Notes: generated by a model not told the origin, from the sequence alone. DNA of 64,000 nt from Thermogemmata fonticola (GCF_013694095.1 NZ_JACEFB010000004.1:1-64000), one strand, 5' to 3'. Shown: positions 27,577 through 36,482, counted from the first letter of the stretch. Numbers and translations: made by a program.

Positions 27577-28926
27577 CTAACTCAGGATCGCCGAGATCGG
27601 ATTGCCCCAGGGGCAGACGACCAGAGGCCGCTGGAGGCGGTCATACAGTTCCAGATCGGGAGGGATGCCGAGGCAGGTGTAGATCGTGGCGATCAGGTCG
27701 GCGGGAGTCACGGGGTGCAAGCTGGGCCGGGCGCCGATCTTATCACTGGCTCCGTGGACATACCCGGCGCGAATGCCGCCGCCGGCCAGCAGGACGGAGT
27801 AGCAGAAGTTCCAGTGGTCCCGCCCGGCGTTGTTGCCGTTGATCCGGGGCGTACGGCCGAAATCGCCCAGGACAGCCACCAGGGTCCGTTCCAGCCGTCC
27901 GCGTGCGGCCAGGTCTTCCAGCAAGGTCGAGACGGCGGCGTCAAGCTGCGGAAGCAATTCACGCTTGAGCTTGACAAAATTGCTCCCGTGGGTGTCCCAG
28001 GTGGCGTTGGCATCCGGCGCCCAGGACATGCAGACCACCCGCGTACCAGCTTCGAGCAAGCGCCGTGCAAGCAGAATGCTCTGGCCGTAAATGTTCCGCC
28101 CGTAGGCGTCCCGGAGTTTGACCGGTTCCCGATCCAGACGGACCGCTTCCCGCAGGGCGGGGGAGGTGAGCAATTCGTAGGCGCGCAGGCGGGCGGTATC
28201 CAAATCGGTGGGAGCCAGGCGGGACTGCCCCTGGAGCAACTGGTCGATCAGGCGGCGGCGCTGATCCAGGCGCTGGGGGGTGATGTCCGGACCGAAGGTC
28301 AACTCCGGCAGGCCGAAGTCCGGCGCATTGGGGTCCTTCAGGATGACGAAAGGATCGTAGTGTTTGCCCAGCCAACCGGCGAAGAAGCCGGGTTGCGGCG
28401 GTCCTCCCGCTCCTTCCTTGGTGATGAACGGCAAGAGCACATGCGCCGGCATGGCCGTCTGGGGCGGGCGCTGCCGGCCGGCCACCGCGCCGATGCACGG
28501 ATGATCATCCGGGCGGGCGCCCCCGCCAATCTCCCCGCGATCATGCCCCGTCAAGGCACAATACACCGCCGCCGCATGGGCGTTGTTGACGCTGTGATGC
28601 ATCGAACGGATCAACGTGCAGCGGTGCATCTGCCGCGCCAGTTTCGGCAAATGCTCGCTGAAGTGCACCCCCGGCACCGAGGTCGGAATCGGCCGGAACT
28701 CCCCGCGGATCTCCGCCGGCGCCAGCGGCTTGGGGTCCCACATGTCCAGATGCGACGGACCCCCGTTGAGGAAGATGATCAGGCAGGCGTCCGCACGAGC
28801 CGGAAGCGTTCGCCGCTGCTGCTCCGCGCGCAACACCTGCGGCAAACTCAAACCCACGTAAGAAGCCAGGCCGACTTGCAACATCTGCCGGCGCGTCACT
28901 CGCGGACCAGGACAGACACGATCCAT
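27577..28926 (-). CDS. DUF1501 domain-containing exported protein
   Basis: DUF1501 proteins belong to the sulfatase/alkaline phosphatase-like superfamily and are numerous in planctomycetes. The 449-residue product has a Tat-like leader (RVTRRQMLQVGLASYVGL) and the family segments IIFLNGGPSHLDMWDPK, MHRCTLIRSMHHSVNNAH, GTRVVCMSW, TLVAVLGDFGRTPRING and RDHWNFCYSVLLAGGGIRAG. The usual partner, a DUF1553/DUF1549 cytochrome-like gene, is absent next to it. The substrate is unknown. The start at 28926 has the leader directly following; the frame extends to 28971 without support. Confidence 0.92.
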   Translation of the reverse strand: MDRVCPGPRVTRRQMLQVGLASYVGLSLPQVLRAEQQRRTLPARADACLIIFLNGGPSHLDMWDPKPLAPAEIRGEFRPIPTSVPGVHFSEHLPKLARQMHRCTLIRSMHHSVNNAHAAAVYCALTGHDRGEIGGGARPDDHPCIGAVAGRQRPPQTAMPAHVLLPFITKEGAGGPPQPGFFAGWLGKHYDPFVILKDPNAPDFGLPELTFGPDITPQRLDQRRRLIDQLLQGQSRLAPTDLDTARLRAYELLTSPALREAVRLDREPVKLRDAYGRNIYGQSILLARRLLEAGTRVVCMSWAPDANATWDTHGSNFVKLKRELLPQLDAAVSTLLEDLAARGRLERTLVAVLGDFGRTPRINGNNAGRDHWNFCYSVLLAGGGIRAGYVHGASDKIGARPSLHPVTPADLIATIYTCLGIPPDLELYDRLQRPLVVCPWGNPISAILS

Positions 28927-29304
28927 GGGAAAGTTCCTGCACGGAGGGAAGACCACAAGTGCCAGCCCCAATGAATAGGGCTAGCGGCGGGACTTTTCTT
29001 CCTTCTATCATGAACACCCGCCCGGCCAACAGCAAGAGGGAAATCCCGATGTGGGAAATCCCGATGTGCAGCGCCCCACGCTCCCTCGGAGCTTAGAGCC
29101 AACGGCGTGCTCTCAGCCGGGGCTGAGGGTGAGTCCCCTTTCCCCTCTGGCCGGGGCTGAGGGTGAGTCCCCTTTCCCCTTTGGCCTGTCGCATTCCGTC
29201 GGAGAGCTAGCCTTGCTTCGTGCGTGCTTCGGGCTGCCGGTAGGATTGGCCGTGCTGGTAGGGAGAGCAGAGACTGCTAGGACTCCGGAAGTGCCGATTG
29301 GCCT
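28927..29304. repeat. Gap containing a 34-bp tandem repeat
   Basis: No supported gene. A unit of 34 bases starting CCGGGGCTGAGGGTGAGTCC is present twice back to back from 29117 to 29184, differing at one base. The string GATGTGGGAAATCCC also recurs in part near 29045. The remainder shows nothing recognisable. Confidence 0.55.
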
Positions 29305-29544
29305 TCAATCGCCGACTCCAAGATCGTAAGCGGGAAATTCCTCCTCAAGCTGGCTGCGGTGCCGCCGCTGGCGGGACGTTGTCATCGGCGGAGAGGAGGG
29401 AACGCGGGCCGGCACGAGCTTGAGCCGGATGGGCAATTCACTCCCTTCGCCGCGAGGGACGTGGACGGTGACCTCCTGTTCTTCCTCCAGCAGAAAACCG
29501 ACAGGAACGACCACATGCAACTCGCCGTTGAACAGGTGCGTCAT
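29305..29544 (-). CDS. Small hypothetical protein
   Basis: A 79-residue protein that starts MTHLFNGELHVVVPVGFLLE, with a GGAGG site 8 bases before the ATG, which supports translation. The first 50 residues look like a beta-rich fold (EEQEVTVHVPRGEGSELPIR); the tail is basic then acidic. No family was recognised. It is too short and isolated to predict a role. Confidence 0.6.
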   Translation of the reverse strand: MTHLFNGELHVVVPVGFLLEEEQEVTVHVPRGEGSELPIRLKLVPARVPSSPPMTTSRQRRHRSQLEEEFPAYDLGVGD

Positions 29545-29886
29545 AATTGCCTCCTCCACGGCTCAGGACAACCCTCGCCGGATGACCGGACCACGTTCGC
29601 GAACACCTTGCCTGCTTTGCGGAGAGGGGCAGGCCCTCTCTTCCACGTTGCGACTCAGAAACCACCCGCCCCGCGAGTCCCTTGCATGATACCACACCAC
29701 CGGCTGGGAATCGAGATTTTTTTCCAAATACGGACTGTTTCCGCTCTCTTCGCTGCATGCAACATCTCTAATCCCTACGACCGCTTGGGCAATGAAAACT
29801 TTCGGAATGGTCGAAGAAGGAAGAAAACGCTCCACCGCCGAGGAGCGGGAAAGACAGAGGCAGAAACGATAGGGCCAAGAGGCGGG

Positions 29887-30040
29887 GGCTGTCCAGAAAT
29901 TGGCCTAGTAGCGCAAGCCGTTTTTGCGAACGGGGGGCGGAAGGCTGTCCAGAAATTGGCCTAGTAGCGCAAGCCGTTTTTGCGAACGGGGGGCGGAAGG
30001 CTGTCCAGAAATTGGCCTAGTAGCGCAAGCCGTTTTTGCG
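29887..30040 (-). repeat. 56-bp tandem repeat, almost three copies, carrying a gene 3' end
   Basis: The unit GGCTGTCCAGAAATTGGCCT... starts at 29887, 29943 and 29999, exactly 56 bases apart. The copy at 29999 contains the last codons and stop of the flavin reductase gene (minus strand RKNGLRY then TAG). The other two copies lie downstream and repeat the same codons and stop. Copy differences are confined to the border of the third unit. Confidence 0.92.
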
Positions 30041-30493
30041 AATGTGAACGGTGGGGCGCCCCTCGTGCAGGATGGCCCCGCCGGTGATGTCGGCGAGCAC
30101 GAGGATGTGGTCTCCCGCGGGGCAATGTCCGGCCACCCGGCAGATGAGATAGGCATGGGCTTCGCAGAGCACCGGAGCCGGCAGATGCTCTCGCCGCACC
30201 TTCACGCCCGCGAAGGCATCCGTTCCCGGTTCCCACCCTTTGCCGAAGTGGGCGACCAGCTCCCGGTTCCCTTCCCCCAGAATGTTGAGGACAAAGACCG
30301 CTCCCTGAGTCAGCCAGTCGAGGATGGGCCGCCCTTGACGCAGGGCCAGACTCAGCCGCGGGGGAACCATCGAACACTGCTGCACCCAACTGATCAGCAG
30401 GGCGGCTTCCTCCTGCTGGCGGCGGACTGTCAGAACGAATAACCCACTGGGAATGCGGCCCAACGCCGCGGCATAATCTGGCGTATCGGTCAT
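30017..30493 (-). CDS. Flavin reductase family protein
   Basis: A 158-residue FMN-binding split-barrel protein. LGRIPSGLFVLTVRRQQEEA, ISWVQQCSMVPPRLSLAL, FVLNILGEGNRELVAHFGKG and AYLICRVAGHCPAGDHILVL match the flavin reductase-like domain. Such proteins bind FMN and reduce it with NAD(P)H or act as flavin stores. The substrate specificity is unknown. The gene ends with HIRKNGLRY, and its 3' end is copied twice more downstream as a 56-bp tandem repeat. Confidence 0.9.
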   Translation of the reverse strand: MTDTPDYAAALGRIPSGLFVLTVRRQQEEAALLISWVQQCSMVPPRLSLALRQGRPILDWLTQGAVFVLNILGEGNRELVAHFGKGWEPGTDAFAGVKVRREHLPAPVLCEAHAYLICRVAGHCPAGDHILVLADITGGAILHEGRPTVHIRKNGLRY

Positions 30494-30626
30494 ATCGCTT
30501 CACTCAGCACAATGGCCCTGGCCTAGCAGTCTGGGCCGCTCGCTTCGCCCAGGCATCGGTTCGATGCGTTTGCTCCGAGGGCCGAGCGGGCCGATCGGCC
30601 TTGGGTGCGCCGCCACGAGCTTCGGC

Positions 30627-31166
30627 TCATTCCGCGGTTGGGGGAGCGAGCGGGGACGTTCCCGGCGATGGCTCCGGCGGGGCTTTCTCTGGCGTGGAGG
30701 GCGGGGTCCCATCCGCCGCTGGGGGCGAGGCCGTCTCCGCCGCGGAAGCGTTCGGCTGGCGTGCCGGCTGCTCTTGCCAGTACAGCTCCCGGCCGGCGGC
30801 GTACACCTCGCTGGCCCGATAATCGTGGACCTTGGCCTGTTCTCCCGGCTCCAGCCCTGAAGCATCGAGCATGAGGTAAAACAGACCGTTCCAGTAGCCG
30901 AAGCGAGCCTCCTCAATGATCCGGCGGGGTAGATGGGGACGCATTTGGAAGCGGAACTCCGCGACCTGATGCAACAGGAGTCGGAGGCGGACCGGGCGTG
31001 CCGCCGCTTCGCCCGATCCTCGGCCGCTGCTTTGCACCAGCAGGTCGAAGACCACCTGGGTCACCCCCCCGCGCCGGTAGCGGAGCTGAACCCGCCGGAC
31101 CTTGCCCCCGCGGAACTGATACTTCCGGGCAAACCCTGCCGCCTCATGTGCTGCGAGACGGTTCAT
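30627..31166 (-). CDS. Conserved-looking hypothetical protein
   Basis: The 179-residue product is not recognised. Residues 1-130 look like a compact fold with YQFRGGKVRRVQLRYRRGG, FRFQMRPHLPRR and FGYWNGLFYLMLDASGLEPG; no signal peptide or membrane segment is seen. The last 45 residues are a disordered Pro/Ala/Ser-rich tail. It lies 133 bases upstream of the flavin reductase on the same strand, and a Dabb gene lies 114 bases further upstream. Confidence 0.65.
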   Translation of the reverse strand: MNRLAAHEAAGFARKYQFRGGKVRRVQLRYRRGGVTQVVFDLLVQSSGRGSGEAAARPVRLRLLLHQVAEFRFQMRPHLPRRIIEEARFGYWNGLFYLMLDASGLEPGEQAKVHDYRASEVYAAGRELYWQEQPARQPNASAAETASPPAADGTPPSTPEKAPPEPSPGTSPLAPPTAE

Positions 31167-31280
31167 CGGACTCTCCTGCTGCCACTCCCATGTCCGAGCG
31201 GCTGACGGCCTCGGAGGCCTCCTGTTGGCTTCCTCCGGCGCGCTACTCCCACGGACCCCAGCGCCGTCTCTGGGCAGCCC

Positions 31281-31595
31281 TCACACCAGGGAATCGAAAA
31301 CCCGCACCGCGGCCCAGTTCGCCTTGTTCCGAGCGATGAACTCATTGTGGGTGGCATCTTCCTGGTAGGCATCGTGCGCCGCTTTGTCGATAAACACGAT
31401 GTGCAGACCGACGTGCCAGTCCACATCATTCACATCGCGCGTCAGCTCCGTGCAGCGCGGTCCGGCGGCGAAGAACACAATCCCCGGCTGCACGTTGAGA
31501 TACTTTTTGCAGTCCTCGACCAGCGCCTGGATTTTTTCGGGACTAGCATCTTTAAGCTTGAAAAAGACGTTGTGGGCCAAACGGGGCGTCGCCAT
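31281..31595 (-). CDS. Dabb family protein (stress responsive A/B barrel)
   Basis: A 104-residue protein matching the dimeric alpha/beta barrel fold: LAHNVFFKLKDASPEKIQAL at the start, GIVFFAAGPRCTELTRDVND in the centre and DWHVGLHIVFIDKAAHDAYQ towards the end. Such proteins are small dimers with varied or unknown functions. The ATG at 31595 fits the domain start. It may be cotranscribed with the two downstream minus-strand genes. Confidence 0.9.
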   Translation of the reverse strand: MATPRLAHNVFFKLKDASPEKIQALVEDCKKYLNVQPGIVFFAAGPRCTELTRDVNDVDWHVGLHIVFIDKAAHDAYQEDATHNEFIARNKANWAAVRVFDSLV

Positions 31596-31749
31596 AAGAT
31601 ACCTCACAGAACCGGGGGGCCTTTCCAGAGTTTGGCATACGCTTGTGCCGGGACGCGGTCAATGAGGCCGCGGGAAATTCCTAACCGGCGGGCACACCAG
31701 ACATTCGGAGAGGATCCCTCCCCCATTCCACCAAGCACTTGCAGGACTT

Positions 31750-32463
31750 ATGCATTGTCTGGAGTATACCGGTCCAACGGCGGCGGAGAATCTGGCCTGG
31801 GAGGAAGCCCTGCTGCTGCACGCGGAAGAGAGCGGCGGCCCGGAATTATTGCGGCTCTGGGAATTGGAGCAACCGGCGGTCGTACTTGGTGCGGGCGGCT
31901 GCGTCGCCGCGGAAGTCTGCCAAGCGCACTGTCAAGAGGATGGCATTCCGATCCTGCGCCGGGCCAGCGGCGGCGGCACCGTGTTGCTCGGTCCCGGCTG
32001 CCTGTGCTTCACCCTGGTGCTGCGCTACGATCGCGCCCCGCTGTTGCACGACATCCGCCGCTCCTTCGCCTATGTGCTGGAGCGGATCATCACCGCTTTG
32101 GCGCCGGAGGTCCGCCTCCATCTTCAGGGAAGCGACCTGACGCTGGACGATCGAAAAGTTTCGGGCAATGCCCAGCAGCGCAAGCGGCGGTATTTTCTGC
32201 ATCACGGTACGCTGCTCTACGCGGTGCAAGCTGCTGACTACGCCCGCTATCTGCTCCCGCCGCCCCGGCAACCGGAGTACCGCCGCCTGCGTTCCCACGA
32301 GCAGTTCGTGACCAATCTGCCCTTCACCGCTGCTGAGCTGCGCCGCCGCCTGCTTCAGAACTGGGACGCACGCGAACCGTTCGACCCCCGCCCCCTCTGG
32401 CCCCGCGTGCAAGAGTTGATGACGGAAAAATACGCCCAGGACGCCTGGCACCTCCGCCGCTGA
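31750..32463 (+). CDS. Lipoate--protein ligase family protein
   Basis: A 237-residue biotin/lipoate A/B protein ligase-like enzyme, which attaches lipoyl groups to dehydrogenase E2 or GcvH proteins. Motifs: LWELEQPAVVLGAGG near residue 40, RRASGGGTVLLGPGCL (the glycine-rich ligand loop) and DDRKVSGNAQQRKR with the conserved lysine. It lacks the extra C-terminal domain of E. coli LplA, so it could instead be an LipM/LipL-type octanoyltransferase. The start at ATG 31750 has AGGA just upstream. Confidence 0.88.
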   Translation: MHCLEYTGPTAAENLAWEEALLLHAEESGGPELLRLWELEQPAVVLGAGGCVAAEVCQAHCQEDGIPILRRASGGGTVLLGPGCLCFTLVLRYDRAPLLHDIRRSFAYVLERIITALAPEVRLHLQGSDLTLDDRKVSGNAQQRKRRYFLHHGTLLYAVQAADYARYLLPPPRQPEYRRLRSHEQFVTNLPFTAAELRRRLLQNWDAREPFDPRPLWPRVQELMTEKYAQDAWHLRR

Positions 32464-32484
32464 CAGGGGAGTGTCTGGCTCGGT

Positions 32485-32916
32485 TTAGCGCCGAGGCAAT
32501 AACCACACCGCCAAGAGGACGCCGCACCCCAACGCCAGCAGACCGGCGAGAACGCTGACGACCACATTCAGCACTGCCAGCGGCCAGCTTCCCTGCCGAA
32601 TCAATTGCAGCGTTTCCCACTCGAAGGTGGAAAAGGTGGTATAGCCTCCGCACAGGCCGGTCCCCAAAAACAGGTACCATCCCCGCCACTCCGGTCCCAG
32701 CCGCTCCAAAAGCCAGACAGCCAGAAAGCCCAGGAGCAGGGAACCGGTCAGATTGACCCAGATCGTGCCCCAGGGCAGCCCGCCGGGCCACTGCTGCGCC
32801 TCCACCCATCGGCCGAGCCAATAGCGCAGGTTCCCTCCAATCGCACTGCCGAGGCCCACCAGGACGATCGGTTGCAGCCACAGTCCCCAGATGCCACTGG
32901 TATTGTCCACAGTCAT
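32485..32916 (-). CDS. crcB: Fluoride efflux channel CrcB/Fluc
   Basis: A 143-residue protein with four transmembrane segments. It carries GSAIGGNLRYWLGRW and GTIWVNLTGSLLLGFL with the conserved Asn, then GLCGGYTTFSTFEWE, the pore signature of Fluc channels, which expel F- from the cytoplasm as dimers. It lies 136 bases downstream of a DUF190 gene and is preceded by a fluoride riboswitch at 34186-34278, which together leave little doubt about the role. GGGGG precedes the ATG. Confidence 0.95.
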   Translation of the reverse strand: MTVDNTSGIWGLWLQPIVLVGLGSAIGGNLRYWLGRWVEAQQWPGGLPWGTIWVNLTGSLLLGFLAVWLLERLGPEWRGWYLFLGTGLCGGYTTFSTFEWETLQLIRQGSWPLAVLNVVVSVLAGLLALGCGVLLAVWLLPRR

Positions 32917-33052
32917 CCCCCTTTCCCACGGGCGTGCCCGGTTGGTGGACAGCGTTGCGTCATCGCACCCCGTCCCCCCGCAGACATTCCGCGTCCCACC
33001 GGCTTCCTGCGCTGGCGGCTCCCACCCCCTTCGCCCCCGGTCCCTCCTCTCT

Positions 33053-33859
33053 CTACGCCTCCACCTTCCGCCACATCTTCACCCCTTCGATGGTGACCAA
33101 CCCCTCCGGCACCGCCTCGTCCAGAAACGGCAGGAGGCGTTCGATCTGCTCGCGGCTGTCCACGACTTCCACGAGGACCGGCAAGTCGGTGAGGTAATCG
33201 GCGGAGCGCGGACTATGGACCCGCCGGTGCGTGCCGTAGCCCAACGGGGCGCGCAGGACCACCAGGGAGTGCAAGCCCAACTGCTGGGCCTGATGCAGGA
33301 TCGCCTGATACAGCGGCTGGCCGCGCCACTCATCGGAATCGTCCATGAAAATGCGCAGCAGATAGCCGTCCACAAAGGTACGCATCAGGGGAAACTCCTC
33401 GGCGGCAGGCAAGCAGGCGGACGGGGGAACCCGGTCCGGAACGGCCAGGTGGGTGCGGATGGCTTGCATCTGCTCCTGGCGGCGGCGAAACACCAGCACG
33501 TGGGCGCGTTCGAGCATCAGGGTGCCCCGCCGAACGACCGCGGCGGCGTCGGACAAAAAAGCGCCGATGATCGCTGGAGCATCCAGAAACTCGGCCACGA
33601 GTAGGCGGCGGCGGACCAGACTCCACCGGCTCGACCCGACGAACTGCCCCGCGCTATCCAGCCCTCCTTCCCCTTCCAGGACCGTCGCCCCCATCAGACC
33701 GCGGGCCAGCGCCCGGCGCAGCAACTCCTCCACCGTCCGGCGCCGCCAACTGTAACGGTCCGTCGAACGCAGCACCACGCGCAGCAGGGTCTGCTCCCCT
33801 TCGAGCTTCATCCGCTGCCCATCCTCGGCGGGTACGGCTTGGGCTGGTAATTTTTTCAT
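33053..33859 (-). CDS. DUF190 domain protein, fluoride operon partner
   Basis: A 268-residue soluble protein with two DUF190 (PII-like) units: residues 15-110 (LEGEQTLLRVVLRSTDRYSW, LERAHVLVFRR) and residues 150-268 (VDGYLLRIFMDDSDEWRGQP, LGLHSLVVLRAPLGYGTHRR, LPVLVEVVDSREQIERLL). DUF190 genes commonly neighbour crcB, and their exact role is not known; a regulatory or sensory role is inferred. The ATG at 33859 was chosen because the domain starts shortly after; the frame continues upstream only through repeat sequence (33871-33953). Confidence 0.9.
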   Translation of the reverse strand: MKKLPAQAVPAEDGQRMKLEGEQTLLRVVLRSTDRYSWRRRTVEELLRRALARGLMGATVLEGEGGLDSAGQFVGSSRWSLVRRRLLVAEFLDAPAIIGAFLSDAAAVVRRGTLMLERAHVLVFRRRQEQMQAIRTHLAVPDRVPPSACLPAAEEFPLMRTFVDGYLLRIFMDDSDEWRGQPLYQAILHQAQQLGLHSLVVLRAPLGYGTHRRVHSPRSADYLTDLPVLVEVVDSREQIERLLPFLDEAVPEGLVTIEGVKMWRKVEA

Positions 33860-33870
33860 TGTATCGCCAT

Positions 33871-34083
33871 CCTGTTCCAGCATCTCGCCCCCTGTTCCAG
33901 CATCTCGCCCCCCTGTTCCAGCATCTCGCCCCCCTGTTCCAGCATCTCGCCCCCTATTCCTCCCGCCTCCCCCGCTTGCCCTGGCTGTTACTCGCTTTTT
34001 TCCCCTCACCAGGGAACCACGCCGTTGCCCAGAGAACACCGCAGGGAACCACGCCGTTGCCCAGGGAACACAGCCGTTGCTCA
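33871..34083. repeat. Two short tandem repeats in the leader of the fluoride operon
   Basis: CCTGTTCCAGCATCTCGCCC occurs four times at 33871, 33891, 33912 and 33933 (20-21 bases apart). Further on, GGGAACCACGCCGTTGCCCA occurs at about 34013 and again at about 34043, with a degenerate third part. Both lie between the riboswitch terminator and the DUF190 start, so they would be in the 5' untranslated RNA. Confidence 0.85.
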
Positions 34084-34154
34084 GCGAACAAACCCACCTC
34101 CAGAAACAAATCCACCCCGCCGGGAAGCCCCAGCGGGGTGTCGCACATACCCAC

Positions 34155-34188
34155 AAAAAAACCCCTGCCGGGAGATTCTCCCCGCAGG
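34155..34188 (-). terminator. Intrinsic terminator of the fluoride riboswitch
   Basis: On the minus strand a hairpin CCTGC-G-GGGAG-AAT-CTCCC-G-GCAGG is followed by GG and seven T. Its 5' arm overlaps the last bases of the aptamer (GATGACTCCT), so the aptamer and the terminator compete for the same bases. Confidence 0.88.
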
Positions 34189-34278
34189 AGTCATCAGCCA
34201 CGGCTCGGCCAGGAGAAGGACGGCATTCGCGTTCTGGAGTCGGCGATCGCCGCGGCGGTTCCGGTGAACTCCATCACC
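34186..34278 (-). promoter_or_regulatory. Fluoride riboswitch (crcB motif)
   Basis: On the minus strand the aptamer begins GGTGATGGAGTTCACC (34278 down to 34263), followed by GGAACCGCC, and ends GCTGATGACTCCT (34198 to 34186). These are the conserved parts of the fluoride riboswitch: a GG-GATGG stem-loop, AACCGCC and GCTGATGA. A variable arm separates the two parts. A terminator follows at once, and DUF190 and crcB lie downstream. Fluoride binding is expected to hold the aptamer and prevent termination. Confidence 0.9.
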
Positions 34279-34577
34279 GTCAGGTTGTCGCCCGTATTGT
34301 ACGCCGTGATGTTCCGGACTTCCAGAGGGGAAGGCTCGCCGATGCGCTGGGCCGTTGGGCCTGGGTCTTCCTGTCGCATGGCAAGGTGCCAGGGTTGAGT
34401 TGAGGAACCAGCGGAACAAGATCAGACGGGAGACCCAAGTAGGCTACGAGAACCGCAGAACGAAACGAGACGAGAGAAAAGGCGGAAGGGAAGGGATCGA
34501 CTTTGTCGATACGAAGGGTGGGACTCTGAGGAAGATGTGGGATTCTGGGGCGTATTCGTCCGGTGGGGAAGGAAGGG

Positions 34578-36482
34578 ATGATGGAGCCGGTGTGGGGGCC
34601 GCTGTCTCGGCGGGCCTGGATGCAGAGCGTGGCGGCGATCGGAGGAAGCGGAGCGCTGGCGGGAGCGGTCTCCGCTGGGCCGCTGGCCCGCCTCCGGCAA
34701 CGGCGCAAGCCGGATTGGGTCGTGGGCCGCATGAGCGGGGCGGAAGCCCTGGTCACCGCCTTGCAACTGGAGGGGGTCGGTTGCGTCTACGGCATCCCCG
34801 GCGCCCAGGAGAACGAGCTGTGGGACACCTTCAAGCAAAAGGGTTTGCCGTATTTGCTCGTGGCGCATGAGTTCTCCGCCGCCTGCATGGCCGATGGGTA
34901 TGCGCGGAGTACAGGGCAGCCCGGCGTGCTCTGCGTGGTGCCCGGTCCCGGTGTGACCAACTCGCTGACGGGCCTGGGGGAAGCGCTGCTGGACTCCAGC
35001 GCGGTCGTGGCGATTGTCGGGGACGTAGCCAACGGCGCCGACGCCCGACCGTTCCAGGTCCACTCCTTGCCTCAAGTCGAGCTGCTCAAGCCGGTGTGCA
35101 AATCCATTTATCCGGTGCAAACGGTGGAGCAGATTCCCGCCGCGGTGCGCCAGGCGTTTGTCGCCGCCCAGCAGGAGGAACCCGGTCCTGTGGCGGTGGT
35201 GGTGCCGTACAACCTCTTCATCGAGGTGCGAGATTTTCGCTGTCCGCCGCCGCCGGAGCCGCCGCCGCCGTGGGATGAGGCGGCGTTCGCCCGCGCGCTG
35301 GAGCTGCTAGCCGATCCAACGGCCCGCATCGGCATCTATGCCGGCTACGGCTGCATGGAGGCGACAGCGGAGTTGCAAGCGGTCGCCGAGCTGCTCCAGG
35401 CTCCGGTCGCCACGAGCGTCTCCGGCAAGGGGGTGATCCCGGAGAACCATCCTCTGGCCGTGGGGTGGGGTTTTGGACCACACGCTTCGGAGGTGGCCGA
35501 GGCCGTGTTCGCCGGGGATGGCCGCTTGCCGCGACAGGCCGGTGTCACCACCTTGCTGGCCATCGGGGTCAAGTTCAGCGAGGTGTCCACGGGGTATTAC
35601 GGCAACCCTCAGCCGCAGCGGGTGATCCACGTTGATAGCAGCGCGGCCAATTTGGGGCGGATTCTGCGCACGGATGTCTGCGTCCATGCGGATGCCCGCC
35701 TGTTCCTCGGCCGCCTGCTGACTCACGCGGACCGCCTCCGCCGCCCGGCCAATCCACAGCTCATGCAGCGCATCGCCCAGCTCAAAGCCGAAGTCCAGCG
35801 CCGCTTTGCCCGCATTCCCCAGCCGCCGTGCGGGGTCGATCCCCTCGCCCTGATCCGCGCCCTGCGCTGCCACTTGCCCGCTGACGCTTTGCTATTCACC
35901 GATGTCACGGTCAGCGAGCACCTGGCCGCCGAGCACTTCACCGTCTATCACCCTCGCACTTACTTCAATCCGGTGGACAACCAGGCGATGGGGTGGAGCA
36001 TCCCGGCGGCGATTGGAGCGCAACGCGTGCATCCCGGCCGGCTCGTTGCGACCCTCACCGGTGATGGCTGCGCCCTCATGTCCGCCCTGGAACTGAGCAC
36101 CGCCGCCCGCGAACACCTCCCCGTCAAATTCTTCATCCTCGATGATCAGGCGTATCACTACATGCAGATGCTTCAGCTTCCGGCTTATCTGCGGACCACC
36201 GCCACCATCCTGGCCCGCCTGGATTACAAGGCCCTGGCCCAAGCTCTCGGCCTGGCTTATCTAGACATCACCCGCCACGACCAGCTCGACGAGCGCCTCC
36301 GCCAGGCCCTGGAGCATCCCGGCCCGGTCCTGGTGCGCGTGGCCACGGATTACCACGAGCGGAAAATCCGCTGGATCGAAGCCGTCCGCCGCCGCTATGC
36401 CCGCGAACTCACCCCGGCGCAGAAAGCCCGCTTCCTGGCCCGCATCGGTGCCCGCGCCCTCCGCCTCAAAGAAAGCGACTGA
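34578..36482 (+). CDS. TPP-dependent acetolactate synthase-like enzyme with a Tat-like leader
   Basis: A 634-residue thiamine diphosphate enzyme. The N-terminal domain has VYGIPGAQENELWDTF and HEFSAACMADGYARSTGQPG, including the catalytic Glu, and VVPGPGVTNSLTGLGEALLD; the C-terminal domain has LTGDGCALMSALELSTAARE followed by ILDDQAYHYMQML, the TPP-binding motif. The first 45 residues carry SRRAWMQSVAAIGGSGALAG, a twin-arginine leader, which is unusual for this family. Acetolactate synthase, sulfoacetaldehyde or oxalyl-CoA-type specificities are all possible. GGAAGGAAGG precedes the start. Confidence 0.85.
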   Translation: MMEPVWGPLSRRAWMQSVAAIGGSGALAGAVSAGPLARLRQRRKPDWVVGRMSGAEALVTALQLEGVGCVYGIPGAQENELWDTFKQKGLPYLLVAHEFSAACMADGYARSTGQPGVLCVVPGPGVTNSLTGLGEALLDSSAVVAIVGDVANGADARPFQVHSLPQVELLKPVCKSIYPVQTVEQIPAAVRQAFVAAQQEEPGPVAVVVPYNLFIEVRDFRCPPPPEPPPPWDEAAFARALELLADPTARIGIYAGYGCMEATAELQAVAELLQAPVATSVSGKGVIPENHPLAVGWGFGPHASEVAEAVFAGDGRLPRQAGVTTLLAIGVKFSEVSTGYYGNPQPQRVIHVDSSAANLGRILRTDVCVHADARLFLGRLLTHADRLRRPANPQLMQRIAQLKAEVQRRFARIPQPPCGVDPLALIRALRCHLPADALLFTDVTVSEHLAAEHFTVYHPRTYFNPVDNQAMGWSIPAAIGAQRVHPGRLVATLTGDGCALMSALELSTAAREHLPVKFFILDDQAYHYMQMLQLPAYLRTTATILARLDYKALAQALGLAYLDITRHDQLDERLRQALEHPGPVLVRVATDYHERKIRWIEAVRRRYARELTPAQKARFLARIGARALRLKESD

